A stretch of 5,776 bases of DNA from Coriobacteriales bacterium. Its GTDB lineage: Bacteria; Actinomycetota; Coriobacteriia; Coriobacteriales; UBA8131. The DNA lies in the NCBI GenBank assembly GCA_031261765.1, contig JAISJA010000084.1, positions 1 through 5,776 on the forward strand, read 5' to 3'. Position 1 is the first letter of the stretch. Every line of letters begins with the position of its first letter. Below, piece by piece: positions 5,131-5,776 of the stretch. The notes under the pieces are model-generated. The model did no database searches and had not been told where the DNA came from. It was given only the letters and a program-made list of their open reading frames with translations. Position numbers and translations under genes: made by a program.

Positions 5131-5776
5131 TGTAATAAGCCTATGTGGGGAGCGCGTGAAGTCCTCGAAGCCATCCTGTGTTATGACGCCGTAGTCCTCT
5201 ATACGCACGCCACAAAGGCCTTTAACGTATATACCGGGTTCAACTGTCACAACGTTGCCAGGAACAAGCGGCTTGTCAACACGCGGTGCAAGCGTGGGTT
5301 CCTCGTGTATGAAAAGCCCTACGCCATGGCCAAGCGCGTGCATGAAATACTTACTGTAGTCGCCATATTCGTCCATGGTATCCGCCGCAAGCTGATGCAT
5401 CTCCGCTCCTGTTACACCGGGCTTCAACGCCTCCAACACGGCTGTCTGCGCAGCCAAAGTCGCGTCATATATGCGTCGTTGTTCATCTGTTGGTTTGCCA
5501 ACACAGACCGTGCGCGTCATGTCCGCATCGTAGCCGTGGTAGCGCGCGCCGTAGTCGCAGACCACCAGGTCGCCGGCCTCAAGCACGCGGCCGCTGGGCA
5601 CGGCATGGGGGTTCGCGGCGTTGGGGCCCGAGGCGATGATGCTCTCAAAAGCCAGCCCGTCGGCGCCGTGGGAGCGCAGCCAGTACTCCAGGTCCATCGC
5701 GCACTGCTGCTCGGTGTGGCCACAGACGAGCCACTCGCCCAGATGGGCGAAGGAGTCGTCGGTGATGGCCTGCGCC
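5122..5776 (-). CDS. M24 family metallopeptidase (Xaa-Pro aminopeptidase/dipeptidase type), C-terminal part
   Basis: M24 peptidases remove residues next to proline using two metal ions in a pita-bread fold. The reading frame is open to the right edge, so the gene is partial: 217 residues are visible, and about 140 N-terminal residues are expected beyond the window. The ATG at 5697 is internal; the codons before it (AQAITDDSFAHLGEWLV) match the family. All five metal ligands are present, numbered from the first complete codon: D74 (VCDYGA), D85 (DADMTRT), H150 (ALGHGVG), E179 (TVEPGIY) and E193 (RIEDYG). H57 in NPHAVPSG fits the conserved active-site histidine. The product ends HRLITLA. pepP and pepQ cannot be told apart from this half. 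Codon use and GC change sharply near 5508 inside the gene. Confidence 0.93.
   Translation of the reverse strand, partial: AQAITDDSFAHLGEWLVCGHTEQQCAMDLEYWLRSHGADGLAFESIIASGPNAANPHAVPSGRVLEAGDLVVCDYGARYHGYDADMTRTVCVGKPTDEQRRIYDATLAAQTAVLEALKPGVTGAEMHQLAADTMDEYGDYSKYFMHALGHGVGLFIHEEPTLAPRVDKPLVPGNVVTVEPGIYVKGLCGVRIEDYGVITQDGFEDFTRSPHRLITLA
5508..5776. other. High-GC segment with foreign codon use at the right edge
   Basis: Positions 5581-5776 are about 70% GC by my count (137 of 196), whereas 5122-5320 in the same gene is about 52%. All three Ile codons in the segment are ATC and all four Tyr codons TAC, with CTG favoured for Leu. Left of the boundary the gene uses ATA for five of six Ile codons, together with AAA CCA ACA GAT GAA CAA CGA just after the junction. 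The change falls in the conserved ADMTRTVCVG region without disturbing the frame. It is either a recombination junction or an assembly join. Confidence 0.6.

Noticed and set aside
5695..5697. ATG as the peptidase start
   Set aside because: The frame stays open to the window edge and the upstream residues match the M24 family, so this is an internal methionine.
5517..5723. Overlapping 68-codon minus-strand frame in the high-GC segment
   Set aside because: It is a different frame of the peptidase gene and has a low-complexity Ala/Thr/Pro-rich translation typical of a shadow frame.

Overview
The window looks like a chromosomal segment from an actinobacterium, most likely a member of the Coriobacteriia (Eggerthellaceae-like). 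This placement is an inference from gene families and neighbourhood: DUF3866 next to xerD, a helix-turn-helix/cupin regulator beside an AMP-forming acyl-CoA ligase, and YebC. GC is moderate (a little over 50% where I counted), yet ATA is the main isoleucine codon, which is odd for such a genome.

All six genes lie on the minus strand, so transcription runs from the right edge to the left. In that order they are: the C-terminal part of an M24 Xaa-Pro-type peptidase (5776-5122, entering from outside); an XRE/cupin transcriptional regulator (5017-4424); an acyl-CoA synthetase of the medium-chain type (4242-2452); the YebC/TACO1 family protein (2373-1615); a shortened DUF3866 protein (1455-613); and the first two thirds of a XerD-like tyrosine recombinase (620-1, running off the left edge). 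The last two genes overlap by 8 bp and are probably translationally coupled. The regulator and ligase probably form one regulated module. yebC has its own extended -10 promoter.

The noncoding DNA holds most of the unusual signal. Between yebC and the DUF3866 gene is a 158-bp imperfect palindrome whose outer arm is an inverted near-copy of the yebC 3' end. Upstream of the regulator gene are two nearly concentric dyads, a good operator candidate. Between regulator and ligase are two direct repeats about three helical turns apart. Three of the stop codons sit inside inverted repeats.

The right-hand end is compositionally different. Within the peptidase gene, near 5508, the sequence switches from ATA-rich, roughly 52% GC DNA to roughly 70% GC, ATC/TAC/CTG-using DNA without breaking the reading frame. 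This suggests a recombination mosaic or an assembly chimera. I see no known defence system, CRISPR array, tRNA, rRNA or insertion sequence.
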